A DNA stretch of 64,000 nucleotides from Larkinella bovis (GCF_042655385.1 NZ_JBHSMA010000005.1:358938-422937); one strand, 5' to 3'; shown: positions 25,487 through 35,458, numbered from the stretch's first letter. Notes: a model not told the origin generated them from the letters alone. Numbers and translations: made by a program.

Positions 25487-26773
25487 TTAGCGGTCGCCGA
25501 TGGCTTTAAATTCGCGCAGCGTGGCACCGGTGTAAATCTGACGCGGGCGACCAATCGGTTCTTTCTGTTCGCGCATTTCTTTCCACTGAGCAATCCAGCC
25601 CGGCAGACGACCAATGGCAAACATGACGGTGAACATATTCGTCGGAATCCCCAGCGCCCGGTAGATGATACCTGAATAGAAGTCTACATTGGGGTAGAGC
25701 TTGCGCGATACGAAATATTCGTCGTGCAGGGCGGCTTCTTCGAGTCCTTTGGCAATTTCCAGAACCGGGTCGTTCACGCCGAGTTTGGTCAGTACGTCGT
25801 CGGCGGCTTTTTTAATGATTCTCGCGCGCGGGTCGAAGTTTTTATAGACCCGGTGGCCAAAGCCGAACAGCCGGAAGCCGGTTTTCTTGGCGTTTTTGGC
25901 CATATCGACATACTTGGCCACATCGCCCCCGTTGGCTTTGATTTCTTCCAGCATCTCGATCACCTCCTGGTTGGCGCCACCATGCAGCGGCCCCCAGAGG
26001 GCGTTGATACCGGCCGAAATCGACGAGTAAATATTGGCCCGCGACGAACCCACCAGCCGGACGGTCGAGGTCGAGCAGTTCTGTTCGTGATCGGCGTGCA
26101 GAATCAGGAGCTTGTTCAACGCACTCGAAACCACGGGGTCAACCTGATAGTCTTCCACCGGCAGCGCAAACATCATTTGCAGGAAGTTCGAGCAGTAGTC
26201 AAGCTGGTTTTTGGGATAATTCACCGGATGGCCCTGCGATTTTTTATACGACCAGGTCGCAATGGTCGGCAGTTTTGCCAGCAACCGAACGATATGCAGT
26301 TCCGTCTGATCGGGTGCTTTTTCATCGTACGAATCCGGGTAGAAGGCACTCAGGGCGCTTACCAGCGACGACAGCACGCCCATCGGGTGCGCGTTATTGG
26401 GAAATCCCTCGAAGATCTTCCGCATGTCTTCATTGACCATGGTATGCCGCCGGATTCGACCTTCAAAGGCATTGTATTGTTCTTGGGTAGGTAGTTCGCC
26501 GTAAATCAGCAGGTAAGCCACTTCCAGGAAGCTGGCTTTATCGGCGAGGTCTTCAATGGAATAGCCCCGGTACCGTAAAATACCTTCTTCACCATCTAAA
26601 AAAGTGATTGCACTCTGGGTTGCACCGGTATTTTTATATCCTTTATCTAACGTGACGTAGCCCGTCTGATCGCGGAGGTTGGAAATGTCAATGGCTTTTT
26701 CCTGTTCGCTACCAACAACGGTTGGAAATTGGTAGGTTTTGCCATCGACAGATAGTTCGGCAGTGTTTGACAT
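25487..26773 (-). CDS. gltA: Citrate synthase
   Basis: The 428-residue type II enzyme condenses acetyl-CoA and oxaloacetate at the entry of the TCA cycle. It shows ITFLDGEEGILRYRGYSIEDLA, LHADHEQNCSTSTVR with an active-site His, ALWGPLHGGANQEV with the second His, and FGHRVYKNFDPRA with further binding residues. Ser/Arg-rich FAIGRLPGWIAQWKE and the C-terminal GRPRQIYTGA are conserved. The gene stands alone. Confidence 0.97.
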   Translation of the reverse strand: MSNTAELSVDGKTYQFPTVVGSEQEKAIDISNLRDQTGYVTLDKGYKNTGATQSAITFLDGEEGILRYRGYSIEDLADKASFLEVAYLLIYGELPTQEQYNAFEGRIRRHTMVNEDMRKIFEGFPNNAHPMGVLSSLVSALSAFYPDSYDEKAPDQTELHIVRLLAKLPTIATWSYKKSQGHPVNYPKNQLDYCSNFLQMMFALPVEDYQVDPVVSSALNKLLILHADHEQNCSTSTVRLVGSSRANIYSSISAGINALWGPLHGGANQEVIEMLEEIKANGGDVAKYVDMAKNAKKTGFRLFGFGHRVYKNFDPRARIIKKAADDVLTKLGVNDPVLEIAKGLEEAALHDEYFVSRKLYPNVDFYSGIIYRALGIPTNMFTVMFAIGRLPGWIAQWKEMREQKEPIGRPRQIYTGATLREFKAIGDR

Positions 26774-27158
26774 ACGTATGGGGTAGAGTGAATCAATGAA
26801 TTATGAACTGGGTTAATCGGGTTAATCTGCAGTAACGGAGCAGATTCGTACTTGTATTTCGATTCATCAGGTGTGAATAATAGGACGGGAATATAACGGG
26901 CGAAATTAGGCAAAAACCGGCAATGACAATCAGTTGCTACCGTAAAAACGCAGGATTTGTGCAAAATCTACTTGTTTAACCCCAAATGATTTGCTTTAGT
27001 TGCGTTATGTTTTAATGAATTTCGATCCTTCAGGACTCTTCGAATTGGCGGCAGGCGGCTGCTCGTTTGCCTCCGTTCAGGCCGGGTTTCAGGTGCGGGG
27101 CGTTCCGCAATTTTTCAGGAAGCGATCCGGAGTCCGCCTGCTTGAATCCAACAGGTGC
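26774..27158. other. Intergenic region upstream of gltA
   Basis: These 385 bases hold no convincing gene. A weak minus-strand promoter for gltA can be drawn: CAA 26927-26929 and CGAAATTA 26901-26908, giving TTG-N18-TAATTTCG. An open plus-strand frame from 27000 runs into the antisense of the next gene and is not protein-like. Confidence 0.4.
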
Positions 27159-27578
27159 TTACCGTCCTTTTTTAGGCTTTACCGTAATGACATCATAGGC
27201 TGTTTTGCCAAAGACAATCGAGAGAATAACGGGCAACAAAATGGCACCGGTTTTAAAACCGGACCCGGTAAACTGATACGCGCCCCCCGAAAACCGGGTA
27301 TACGTTTGAAAAACCAGGAAAAGACACAAGACAAACAGCCCAACGGCCAGCATAACGGCCAGTGGCCCGCTCATCGCCTTCCGGATGACCAGACTGATCA
27401 CTAACGCGACGAGCACCGTTGCGGCTACTGTAGCCATGGCTTTGGGCAGGGTTTCGAGGTAATCGTGGTCGTACCAGAAAATACCAAGTTGCCCGATGAG
27501 GTTCGGGTGGGCCAGCAGCCAGGCATCGACAAGGGTAAGAATCAACAGTACGAGATAATAAAACAGGTTGGTACGCAT
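27159..27578 (-). CDS. Small four-helix membrane protein, unknown function
   Basis: The 139-residue protein has four hydrophobic segments: FYYLVLLILTLVDAWLLA, then ATVAATVLVALVISLVI, LAVMLAVGLFVLCLFLVF, and AILLPVILSIVFG. A basic C-terminal tail (VKPKKGR) ends it. I chose ATG 27578 (MRTNLFYY). The frame opens 27 codons earlier, but that part runs over a terminator hairpin. No family recognised. Confidence 0.68.
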   Translation of the reverse strand: MRTNLFYYLVLLILTLVDAWLLAHPNLIGQLGIFWYDHDYLETLPKAMATVAATVLVALVISLVIRKAMSGPLAVMLAVGLFVLCLFLVFQTYTRFSGGAYQFTGSGFKTGAILLPVILSIVFGKTAYDVITVKPKKGR

Positions 27579-27626
27579 TAGAAAACAGGGGTTAAAAAAA
27601 GCCAATCTTCGGGATATTTCGTGAAT

Positions 27627-27650
27627 AAAAAAAGCCTCACAAGAGGCTTT
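27627..27650 (-). terminator. Terminator of the acyltransferase gene
   Basis: Arms AAAGCCTC / GAGGCTTT with a 4-base loop, next to an A-run on the plus strand, read on the minus strand as a hairpin followed by T's. Confidence 0.75.
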
Positions 27651-27693
27651 CTGATGCAATTCTCTCCCGCATCAGGTTAACGTTACCGTACGA

Positions 27694-28836
27694 TCATTTT
27701 GTGTAGACGGGCCGATTTTCTGAACCAAACGCACCACCGGACCGGGCGATTAAAGTGCCTTTGATCCCAAACCGGTTGAGAGAAAGGGTATTGCACCAGG
27801 TCAGGAGCGGTTTTTCGACATGCCGGTGAATTTGCCCGCTGAACCAAAACAGGCCGATAAGGAGTCCCAGATTGGCGGGCAGGACGTAGGCCGGGAGATT
27901 TAACCGTACTAACGCCTGGGTAACAACCATAATAACCGGTACATGAATCAGATACAATACATACGAAGCATCACCGAGCTTTAGCAGCCAGGGTGAGCAC
28001 CGAAAACGGCCGGTTTTTTCGAATTGGATCAGACTCAGCAGGATGACGGTAGCGGGTAGTCCCAAACCCCAGACCCTGAACCCGATTTCGGAAGAATGAA
28101 TTCGTTGGCCCATCCAGAAAAAAAGTACAACGGCCAGGCCCGCCAGAAGCCGGGGCATTGGAATAATGAAACGTTGTACAATGAAGTAGGAAAGGATGCC
28201 AAAACCGAATTCGAGGTTAAAAGGACTGAACAGAAAATCCTGAAACGGGAGTCGGGGAAAACCGGAAAATTCAGTCAACGGAGCCAGACTAACAGACAGA
28301 GTTGCTGTCAGAATCAGCAGGGGAATCACGAGCAGAAACCGGGATAAAATGAGCAGACCAAACAAACTATAAAAATAGATTTCGTGGCTGAGGGTCCAGG
28401 TTACGGGCAGAATGCCTTCGTGGGTCGGAAGGAGCAGCATCGCTTTCAGTATCGCAACGGACTCAAACCGGAAGGGTAGCCACGCCAGTGAAGGGGTAAA
28501 AACATGTAAGGTAAACAGCCCTGCCGTCGCCAGTAGAAAGCAGAGCCAGTAGAAGGAATAAATCCGCATCAGACGTTTTCTAACGTAAGCGAAAAACTGA
28601 TTCGGGGTATTGATTTTAGACAGGCTGGTGTGGGTGATGAGAAAACCGCTGATGATAAAGAACAAATCGACTCCGCCGAAACCGGCATTAAAACAGCGTA
28701 GAATAGGCGAGTGAATGCCCACCTGCTCCATTTTCATGGATAAATGAAAGAGCGTGACCAACAAGGCGGCTGCGGCCCGTAAGGTTTGAATGGAAACAAA
28801 ATTTTGGGGTAAAGCATTGACCGGACGGAGAAACAT
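27694..28836 (-). CDS. Membrane acyltransferase (acyltransferase 3 / OafA-like)
   Basis: The 380-residue integral membrane protein has about ten hydrophobic segments. It carries the family's N-terminal FVSIQTLRAAAALLVTLFHLS, with the catalytic-type His, and GGVDLFFIISGFLIT. Such enzymes O-acylate sugars of LPS, exopolysaccharide or other surface glycans. There is no SGNH domain. It is monocistronic with its own terminator, so the acceptor glycan cannot be inferred. The gap 28837-29069 shows nothing notable. Confidence 0.9.
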   Translation of the reverse strand: MFLRPVNALPQNFVSIQTLRAAAALLVTLFHLSMKMEQVGIHSPILRCFNAGFGGVDLFFIISGFLITHTSLSKINTPNQFFAYVRKRLMRIYSFYWLCFLLATAGLFTLHVFTPSLAWLPFRFESVAILKAMLLLPTHEGILPVTWTLSHEIYFYSLFGLLILSRFLLVIPLLILTATLSVSLAPLTEFSGFPRLPFQDFLFSPFNLEFGFGILSYFIVQRFIIPMPRLLAGLAVVLFFWMGQRIHSSEIGFRVWGLGLPATVILLSLIQFEKTGRFRCSPWLLKLGDASYVLYLIHVPVIMVVTQALVRLNLPAYVLPANLGLLIGLFWFSGQIHRHVEKPLLTWCNTLSLNRFGIKGTLIARSGGAFGSENRPVYTK

Positions 28837-29069
28837 GGGGTAATGATTGGTTTTTAGATGAAATAAGCGGGTGGGACTACCCTGGGAATACCATCCGCTA
28901 GCGCATTCCGATGCGTCCGTGTGGCAATCAATACATAGAACATATGAATGGTATCTCTTAGATGGATACCATTGAGATGCAAAAAGTTAGAAATGGTAAC
29001 AATGTATGCGCAAGCAATTATTGGTAAAATAAAAGAACCCAGCTTTGGTAGCGGGAAAAGGAAGGGATA

Positions 29070-29963
29070 TCAGGGCGTATAATACCGCCGGGCGTAGGTC
29101 ATAAAACCGGCCGCCAACCCTTCCGGCAAACCTTGCAGATGGACAAAGCTGAATGCTCGCGGAAGGCGAAAATCCTTGATGGCGACAACCTTGAGCTGTC
29201 CGCTCCGAACCTCCTTCTCGATGGCTCTCGAGGAAAGGATCGACAGGCAATTGGCATGTTCCAGAAACGATTTGATGCTTTCGGTGCTGCCCAAATTCAT
29301 GATAACCATTAGGTTGCCGGGCTTGATGCCCCGGGCCTGGAGGGCGGTTTCCAGGACTTCCAGCGTTCCCGAACCGCGTTCGCGCAGGACCATCGGAATG
29401 GTGTATAATTCGTCGAGGGTGATTTCTTTCAGGCGGCTGTAGCGGCTGCTGGTGTGGACGACGGCCACGAGTTCGTCTTCCAGAAAGTCGTGGTATTTCA
29501 GGCCGGCATGATGTTTTTTCCCTTCGACAATACCCAGATCGATTTCTTTGGAAAAAACCGCATTTTCGATCATTTCCGTATTGCCGGTCAGCAGGCTGAG
29601 CTGGATGGTTGGATACCGTTCGTAGTAGGACGCCAGTAAGGGGGAAATCAGGTATTGGGCAATGGTGGTGCTGGCCCCCAGCCGTAAACTGCCTTTTAAC
29701 TGACTTTTGAAGGTATTCAATTCAAAAAGCGCTTCCTGGTACAACTCGAAAATCTGCCCGGCATACCGGAACAACACTTCGCCGGGGGGCGTCAGCACAA
29801 TGGAATTGCCCTTCCGGTCGAACAACCGCAGACCGAGCATATCCTCCAGCGCCTTAATGTGTTTGGTCACGGCGGGCTGGGTGATGAACAACTCGGCGGA
29901 CGCTTTCGTGAAACTGTGGTGACGGGCAACGCTGTAAAATACTCTCAGTCGGAAGTCTTCCAT
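29070..29963 (-). CDS. LysR-family transcriptional regulator
   Basis: The 297-residue protein has an N-terminal winged HTH (LRVFYSVARHHSFTKASAELFITQPAVTKHIKALE, within residues 5-39) and a LysR substrate-binding domain with LRLGASTTIAQYLISPLLASY. The pattern is close to CysB/CbbR-like regulators common in Bacteroidota. It is divergent from glpD; regulation of that gene is possible but not shown. Confidence 0.94.
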   Translation of the reverse strand: MEDFRLRVFYSVARHHSFTKASAELFITQPAVTKHIKALEDMLGLRLFDRKGNSIVLTPPGEVLFRYAGQIFELYQEALFELNTFKSQLKGSLRLGASTTIAQYLISPLLASYYERYPTIQLSLLTGNTEMIENAVFSKEIDLGIVEGKKHHAGLKYHDFLEDELVAVVHTSSRYSRLKEITLDELYTIPMVLRERGSGTLEVLETALQARGIKPGNLMVIMNLGSTESIKSFLEHANCLSILSSRAIEKEVRSGQLKVVAIKDFRLPRAFSFVHLQGLPEGLAAGFMTYARRYYTP

Positions 29964-29991
29964 AGGTCAATAAGGAATCGGTATCAATAAC

Positions 29992-29999
29992 CAAAGGTA
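29992..29999 (-). promoter_or_regulatory. -7 box of the lysR gene
   Basis: CAAAGGTA on the plus strand is TACCTTTG on the minus strand, a perfect TAnnTTTG, 28 bases before the lysR ATG. Confidence 0.5.
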
Positions 30000-30100
30000 A
30001 TGGGAATGGGCGAAAAATGGCAGAAAAGGCCGAATGGTTCGTGTAGTTTATAACCAGGCTGGTGGATTAAATAACTTATTTCGCGGAGTTGGGGGGCGAG

Positions 30101-30134
30101 TTGCCGACTATAGCGGAGACTCTGCGTACCTTTG
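30101..30134 (+). promoter_or_regulatory. glpD promoter
   Basis: TTG (30101-30103) and TACCTTTG (30127-30134) are separated by 23 bases; the -7 box is perfect and the spacing is long. It lies 28 bases before ATG 30163 and downstream of the earliest in-frame codon, which supports the later start. Confidence 0.5.
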
Positions 30135-30162
30135 TGGCTCTTCGGAAATAACTGGGCCCCTT

Positions 30163-31803
30163 ATGCAACGAAACCACCATCTCGAACAAGCCGAAAATCA
30201 GGAATTTGACCTTTGCATCATTGGCGGAGGAGCCACCGGCGCAGGCTGTCTGCTCGACGCGCAAAGTCGGGGACTGAAAGCCATTCTGATCGAGAAACAC
30301 GATTTTGCTTCCGAAACCTCCAGTAAGTCGACAAAACTGATTCATGGCGGGGTGCGGTATCTGGAACAGGCAGTCAAACAGGCGGATCTGAACCAGTATC
30401 ATATGGTGAAAAAAGCCCTGCGCGAGCGGCTGATCCTGATCCGCAACGCGCCCCATCTGGCTCACCCGCTGGCGTTGCTGACGCCCTGCATGAGCTGGAT
30501 GGAAGGCATTTATTATACCGCCGGGCTGAAAATGTACGACACCCTTTCGGGCGATCTGAGCATTGGCAAAAGCGAATGGCTGAACAAGGAAGAGGCTTTG
30601 AAACGCAATCCGGCGCTCACGCATAAGATTCACAGCGCGGTTTTGTATTACGACGGCCAGTTAAACGACGCCCGCTACAACATGTCGCTGGTGAAAACCG
30701 CCATGCAGTACGGCGCGGTGGCGCTCAACCATGCCGAAGCCCGTACCTTCGAGAAAGATGCCACTGGCCGTCTGGCGGTTTTGCACGTTCGGGACTCGCT
30801 GACGGGGAGGCTGTTACGGGTTCGGGCTAAACGGTTTATCAACGCAACGGGGCCGTTTGCCGACCGCATCCGCCTGCTGGCGAATCCGGAAATGGGCCGG
30901 CGAATGCGCGTCAGTAAAGGCGTACACATCATCATTCCAGGCGAATTGATGCCCTCGGAAACCGCCATTCTGGTGCCCAAAACCGACGACGGACGCGTGG
31001 TTTTCATTATTCCGTACAACGGCAAACTGATGATTGGTACCACCGAAACCGAGTCCGAACTGACCGAAACCGAGCCGGTGGTGGAGCGGGCGGAAGTCGA
31101 TTACCTGATCGGTTACGTGAACCGGTATTTTAACAAACCGATCCATGCCGACCAGGTCATTGCCGGTTTTGCCGGTTTGCGCCCCTTGTTGCAGGCCGAT
31201 CCCAACGCCGATACGAAGCAACTGGTGCGCGACCACGAAGTCGAAGTGGATCCAACTTCGGGTTTAATCAGCATTCTGGGGGGCAAATGGACCACCTACC
31301 GGCTGATGTCGAAAGATACCATCGATAAGTTTTACGAGCTGGAAGGCCAGGCTGAAAAACCGTGCGTCACCGACCACATCAAACTCGTCGGCGCCGAAGG
31401 CTACGCGGATGATTTCTGGAAAGTGCTGGTCAATAAATACGCCGTTCCGGAAGCCGTAGCTAAACACCTGAACCGGCAGTACGGAACGGAAAGTCTGGAA
31501 ATTGCGCAGCTGATGCGCGAACAGCCGGACTGGAACGAACGACTTGCCGAACACCTGCCGCATACCAAAGCCGAGGTGGTTTTTGTGGTGCGGGCCGAAA
31601 TGGCGCAGACGCTCAAGGATGTGCTGGCCCGGCGGTTTGGCCTCGAGCTGACCGACTGGGAATCAACCGACGAGATTACCGAAACTGTCGCCGATCTGAT
31701 GGCCGCCGAACTCGGCTGGACCGCCGGGGAGCGCCAGAAAGCGGTTCAGGATTACCACGCCGAACTCGACTGGTTTCGCAAATCCGCCGGTTTGATGGTG
31801 TAA
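30163..31803 (+). CDS. glpD: Glycerol-3-phosphate dehydrogenase/oxidase, FAD-dependent
   Basis: The 546-residue flavoprotein oxidises glycerol-3-phosphate to dihydroxyacetone phosphate and passes electrons to the quinone pool. The FAD-binding motif IIGGGATGAGC starts near residue 19. The family signature SETSSKSTKLIHGGVRYLEQ, INATGPFADRIR, and a C-terminal helical GlpD_C domain with EVVFVVRAEMAQTLKDVLARR are present. I chose ATG 30163 since it follows the promoter and leaves a short leader before the FAD motif; the frame itself is open from 30034. No glpK or glpF is adjacent. Confidence 0.94.
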   Translation: MQRNHHLEQAENQEFDLCIIGGGATGAGCLLDAQSRGLKAILIEKHDFASETSSKSTKLIHGGVRYLEQAVKQADLNQYHMVKKALRERLILIRNAPHLAHPLALLTPCMSWMEGIYYTAGLKMYDTLSGDLSIGKSEWLNKEEALKRNPALTHKIHSAVLYYDGQLNDARYNMSLVKTAMQYGAVALNHAEARTFEKDATGRLAVLHVRDSLTGRLLRVRAKRFINATGPFADRIRLLANPEMGRRMRVSKGVHIIIPGELMPSETAILVPKTDDGRVVFIIPYNGKLMIGTTETESELTETEPVVERAEVDYLIGYVNRYFNKPIHADQVIAGFAGLRPLLQADPNADTKQLVRDHEVEVDPTSGLISILGGKWTTYRLMSKDTIDKFYELEGQAEKPCVTDHIKLVGAEGYADDFWKVLVNKYAVPEAVAKHLNRQYGTESLEIAQLMREQPDWNERLAEHLPHTKAEVVFVVRAEMAQTLKDVLARRFGLELTDWESTDEITETVADLMAAELGWTAGERQKAVQDYHAELDWFRKSAGLMV

Positions 31804-31838
31804 CCGAACGGTTGCCCTATGGACGGTTTTTCAGGAGT

Positions 31839-31874
31839 TTCCGCAGGGGCACGCTGAGCTATACCCCTGCGGAA
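31839..31874. terminator. Hairpin between convergent glpD and the P-type ATPase
   Basis: Eleven-base perfect arms (TTCCGCAGGGG / CCCCTGCGGAA) enclose a 14-base loop. No T-run follows; the terminator role is inferred from position. Confidence 0.5.
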
Positions 31875-31890
31875 TAGAACCGGGAAGGGG

Positions 31891-34557
31891 TTATTGACGA
31901 CGCCAGCGCAGGATTGCTTTCACGATCTGGACCAGGATGATGGGGGCGACACCGGCGGCTACAATGAGCCAGAGTTCGGTACTGGGGATCGTGCCAATAC
32001 TGAGCACCTGCGCCAGAAAAGGTACGTAATACGTTAACGCCAGAATCAACAGGCACAGGCCGATGGCGTACCAGATGTACCGGTTCCGCGTAATTTCGTT
32101 TACAAAAAAAGACCGACCGGAGCGCAGGTTAAATACGTGCAGGATTTGCGCAAAGGATAAAGCGTAAAAAGTCAGGTTGTTGCCTTCTTTTTCCGTGAGC
32201 CCCAGTTTCTGCGTACCAAGCAGATAGGCGCCGAGTACCGAGGCCGTGAGGGCCAGTGCGTAGAAAACCACCATCCGCCAGTCGCGGCCGTCCATGATCG
32301 GTGTTTTCGGATCGCGGGGGGGGCGGTGCATCAGACTCGAGTTTTCACGGCCAACCCCCAGCGCCAGCGCCGGAAATACATCGGTAACGATGTTGATGAA
32401 CAGAATCTGCAAGGGCAGCAGCGGATTGCCAACATTCAGAAAACCGGCGAAGGTGACGACGAAAATCTCGCTCAGGTTACACGATAGCAGGAACAGCACA
32501 AACTTGCGGATGTTTTCGAAAATCACCCGCCCCTGAGCAATGGCAGTGACAATAGACGCAAACGAATCGTCTTTCAGCACCATATCGGCGGTTTCGGCGG
32601 CCACCTGCGTGCCCCGGAGACCCATCGCAATGCCAATGTCCGACTTCTTCAGGGCGGGGGCATCGTTGACGCCGTCACCGGTCATGCCGACAATGTCACC
32701 GTGTTGTTGGTACAAATCGATCATATCCAGTTTCTGCGCCGGACTGACCCGGGCAAAAACCCGGCATTTCAGCAACTCTTTTTTGTCGGCGGCTTTGAGT
32801 TCACCGAACGGTTTGAGGTCCTTGCCGGTCAGCACCATTTCTTCGCCGGGTTCGATCAGCCGCACTTTAGACGCAATCGTCAGTGCTGTGGCCGGATGGT
32901 CGCCCGTGACCATGATCACCTTGATACCGGCTTCGCGGCAGGCTTTCAGGGCGGGCGTCACGTCGGTGCGGGGCGGATCCAGAAAACCGATCAGGCCCAC
33001 GTACGTCAGGTCGTTATCGGCAAAATCGTCACCGGGTTTGGTGTCGGTTTCCCGATAGGCAAAGGCCAGTGTTCGCAAACCGTCGGTAGCCATTTTTTCG
33101 GAAAGGTCGTAATACGTTTTCCGGGAGGTTTCGTCCAGCGATTGGCAACGGTCCAGCACTTCCTCGGCAGCTCCTTTTACGGCCACGAAAAAACCGCCCT
33201 CGTGTTGGTGGAGCGTGCCCATAATCCGGGTGTCGGAGCTGAATGCTTTTTCGGCTTTGCGCGGAAAGTCCTGATGAATCTGGTCGGGATCGTGTCCGGC
33301 GGCCAGCGCGAATTTCAGCAGTGATACCTCCACCGGATCGCCCACTTCCTTGGGTTGCCCGTTGACAAGGTCGTAGTCGGCATTGTTGCAAAGCACGCCC
33401 ACCCGAATCAGTTGCTGGTAGACGTCCGATTCGATAATGGCCTGGTCGCCGTCTACGACCGCCAGTTTTTTAGCCTCCGCATCCGCTTGGATTTCGGCGT
33501 ATTGATCGGGCAGCTGGAGCGTATTGACTTCGATGCGGTTTTGGGTCAGCGTGCCGGTTTTGTCGGTAAAAATCACGTTTGTGCCGCCCAGCGTTTCGAC
33601 CGCCGACAACCGTTTGACAATCACCTTCTTTTCGGCCAGTCGCAGCATACCGTAGGCCAGCGCGATGGTTGCCACCACCGACATGCCTTCCGGAATGGCC
33701 GCAATTGCCAGCGCCAGCGCGGTTTCGATCAATCGCAGCGGTTCTTCCTTCCGGATCAACCCGACCACCAGAAACAGGGTGGCCAGGCCGACCGTCACCC
33801 AGATCAGAACCTTCGCCAGTCCATCCAGTTTCGCTTCCAGCGGAGTGGCCGACCGCTTGGCTTCCTCGACCATCGTGGCAATTTTGCCAAGCTCGGTTTG
33901 CTGCCCGATACCCGTCACGATTGCGCGCCCGGTTCCGGCGGTCACCGGCGTTCCTTTGAAAAGCCGGTTGTGCTGATCACCCAGTGGCGATTCGGCAGGC
34001 GGCAAGTCCGTGTTCTTATCCACGGGCAGCGATTCGCCGGTCAGGGCGGATTCGTCGGTCTGTAATTGGCTGACTTCGAAAAGGTTGGCGTCGGCGGCCA
34101 CCAGGTCGCCGGCTTCAACCACCAGCACATCACCGATCGTTACTTCCTCCGACGAAATCTCGCGAACCCGGCCGTCGCGCAGCACCCGCGCGGGCGTTGT
34201 GTCCATTTTCCGCAGCGCATCCATCGACTGCCGGGCGTTCCATTCGAGGATGAAACCGGTCAGGGCGTTGATGAGCAAAACGGCAATGATGGCAAACCCT
34301 TCGACGGTTTCGCCCAGAAAAAACGAGATCCCGGCGGCTGCCGCCAGAATATAGACAATAACCCCCGTAAACTGCCGCAGCAGGATGGTTAAAACACTTT
34401 CGCGTTTGACCTCCTGGAGGGCGTTGGGACCGAATTCTTCGTAGCGGTTTTGGGCTTCGTCGGCGCTCAGGCCTTTTTTGGGGTTAACCGCCAGATCGGT
34501 TACTAATTGGTCAATTGGGATCTGGTGCGGGTGATCGGGTACTGATAGAGTTGGCAT
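31891..34557 (-). CDS. P-type cation-transporting ATPase (P2-like)
   Basis: The 888-residue pump has the complete P-type plan. It has a cation ATPase N-terminus, TGES in the actuator domain (residues 173-176), AAIPEGM in M4, the phosphorylation site DKTGTLT with Asp332, and MTGDGVNDAPALKKSDIGIAMG as the hinge signature. M6 contains NIVTDVFPALALG and a C-terminal cation-ATPase domain follows. M4 PEG and M6 N-x-x-TD suggest the Ca2+/Mn2+ or general P2 group rather than heavy metals, but the ion is not certain. ATG 34557 is preferred over an in-frame codon 15 residues earlier. Confidence 0.9.
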   Translation of the reverse strand: MPTLSVPDHPHQIPIDQLVTDLAVNPKKGLSADEAQNRYEEFGPNALQEVKRESVLTILLRQFTGVIVYILAAAAGISFFLGETVEGFAIIAVLLINALTGFILEWNARQSMDALRKMDTTPARVLRDGRVREISSEEVTIGDVLVVEAGDLVAADANLFEVSQLQTDESALTGESLPVDKNTDLPPAESPLGDQHNRLFKGTPVTAGTGRAIVTGIGQQTELGKIATMVEEAKRSATPLEAKLDGLAKVLIWVTVGLATLFLVVGLIRKEEPLRLIETALALAIAAIPEGMSVVATIALAYGMLRLAEKKVIVKRLSAVETLGGTNVIFTDKTGTLTQNRIEVNTLQLPDQYAEIQADAEAKKLAVVDGDQAIIESDVYQQLIRVGVLCNNADYDLVNGQPKEVGDPVEVSLLKFALAAGHDPDQIHQDFPRKAEKAFSSDTRIMGTLHQHEGGFFVAVKGAAEEVLDRCQSLDETSRKTYYDLSEKMATDGLRTLAFAYRETDTKPGDDFADNDLTYVGLIGFLDPPRTDVTPALKACREAGIKVIMVTGDHPATALTIASKVRLIEPGEEMVLTGKDLKPFGELKAADKKELLKCRVFARVSPAQKLDMIDLYQQHGDIVGMTGDGVNDAPALKKSDIGIAMGLRGTQVAAETADMVLKDDSFASIVTAIAQGRVIFENIRKFVLFLLSCNLSEIFVVTFAGFLNVGNPLLPLQILFINIVTDVFPALALGVGRENSSLMHRPPRDPKTPIMDGRDWRMVVFYALALTASVLGAYLLGTQKLGLTEKEGNNLTFYALSFAQILHVFNLRSGRSFFVNEITRNRYIWYAIGLCLLILALTYYVPFLAQVLSIGTIPSTELWLIVAAGVAPIILVQIVKAILRWRRQ

Positions 34558-34772
34558 AACATGGATGGGAAGAACTAAAGTAAATAACGATATTCCGGCC
34601 AAATGCCCAAACAGAAGAGGAATTTTGGCGAATTGCCGGCGCTTTTGTCGCTTGCTAATCAGTAGCCGTCTGTTTGGGGAAAGTTAGCTCGCGGAGTTGA
34701 GCGGAGATAAAAGGCACAGCGCCGAGGGGTTTTGATTTTCGCTTCACGCCATAAAATAATTCGTTTAAAAAT

Positions 34773-34798
34773 ATTTATTAAAAAAGTTTTTAATAAAT
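34773..34798. promoter_or_regulatory. Palindromic operator upstream of tetR
   Basis: A perfect 12-base inverted repeat (ATTTATTAAAAA, 2-base centre, TTTTTAATAAAT) covers the -33 region of the tetR promoter. Its core TTAAAAAAGTTTTTAA recurs with two changes before tolC. Binding by the adjacent TetR protein is inferred. Confidence 0.6.
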
Positions 34799-34810
34799 CA
34801 GGTCTGCATG

Positions 34811-34818
34811 TACCTTTG
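34811..34818 (+). promoter_or_regulatory. -7 box of the tetR gene
   Basis: TACCTTTG is a perfect TAnnTTTG, only 6 bases before ATG 34824, implying a very short or leaderless transcript. Confidence 0.5.
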
Positions 34819-34823
34819 CCGCA

Positions 34824-35441
34824 ATGAAACCGAAACACACCGAACCAACGACCGAGCAGAAAATCAAGGAAGCCGCCAAGAAAGTATTCCTGGAACGCGG
34901 TTTCGACGGCGCGAAACTCCGGCACATCGCTGAAGAAGCCGGAACGACCATGGCGATGGTCAATTATTACTTCCGGAGCAAGGAGCAATTGTTTCAAAGT
35001 ATTTTCCTGGAAACGATGGGCTCATTCCTGGGTCGGATCGTTGCGATCCTTAATGAAGAGGTTCCGCTGGAAATTAAAGTCTGGAAAGTAGTGGATAATT
35101 ATACTGATTTTCTGCATACTAACCCGCATGTGCCGGTTTTTGTTCTGTCTGAACTACAGAAAGATAGTAGCGAGGTATTTGAGAAACTGAATCTGAAAAG
35201 CATGATTGAAACCGCCTATTTTACCAAACAACTGCAGATCGAAGGCGAAAAGGGGGCCATACGACGGGTAAAACCGTTGCAGCTTATTGTCACGATGCTG
35301 GGCAGTCTGATCTTCCCATTCATGGCAAAACCGATTGTCAGCTACATCGGCGGTATGGACGAAACGGCCTACCGTGCTTTCCTGGAAGAGCGAAAAGTGA
35401 TTGTTTTTGAAACCGTTATGGTCTATTTGAAACCAACCTGA
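34824..35441 (+). CDS. TetR/AcrR-family repressor of the efflux locus
   Basis: The 205-residue protein has an N-terminal TetR HTH (KIKEAAKKVFLERGFDGAKLRHIAEEAGTTMAMVNYYFRSKEQL, within residues 13-58) and a helical ligand domain. It is the first gene of a row encoding TolC, an HlyD-type adaptor, two ABC ATPases and two permeases, as CecR (YbiH) is to ybhGFSR in E. coli. Palindromes before tetR and tolC suggest it represses both itself and the pump. Confidence 0.94.
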   Translation: MKPKHTEPTTEQKIKEAAKKVFLERGFDGAKLRHIAEEAGTTMAMVNYYFRSKEQLFQSIFLETMGSFLGRIVAILNEEVPLEIKVWKVVDNYTDFLHTNPHVPVFVLSELQKDSSEVFEKLNLKSMIETAYFTKQLQIEGEKGAIRRVKPLQLIVTMLGSLIFPFMAKPIVSYIGGMDETAYRAFLEERKVIVFETVMVYLKPT

Positions 35442-35458
35442 TTTTTTTTGATCCGTTG

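Noticed and set aside
27000..27404. A 134-codon plus-strand open frame
   Set aside because: It half overlaps the antisense of a membrane-protein gene and has no protein-like pattern.
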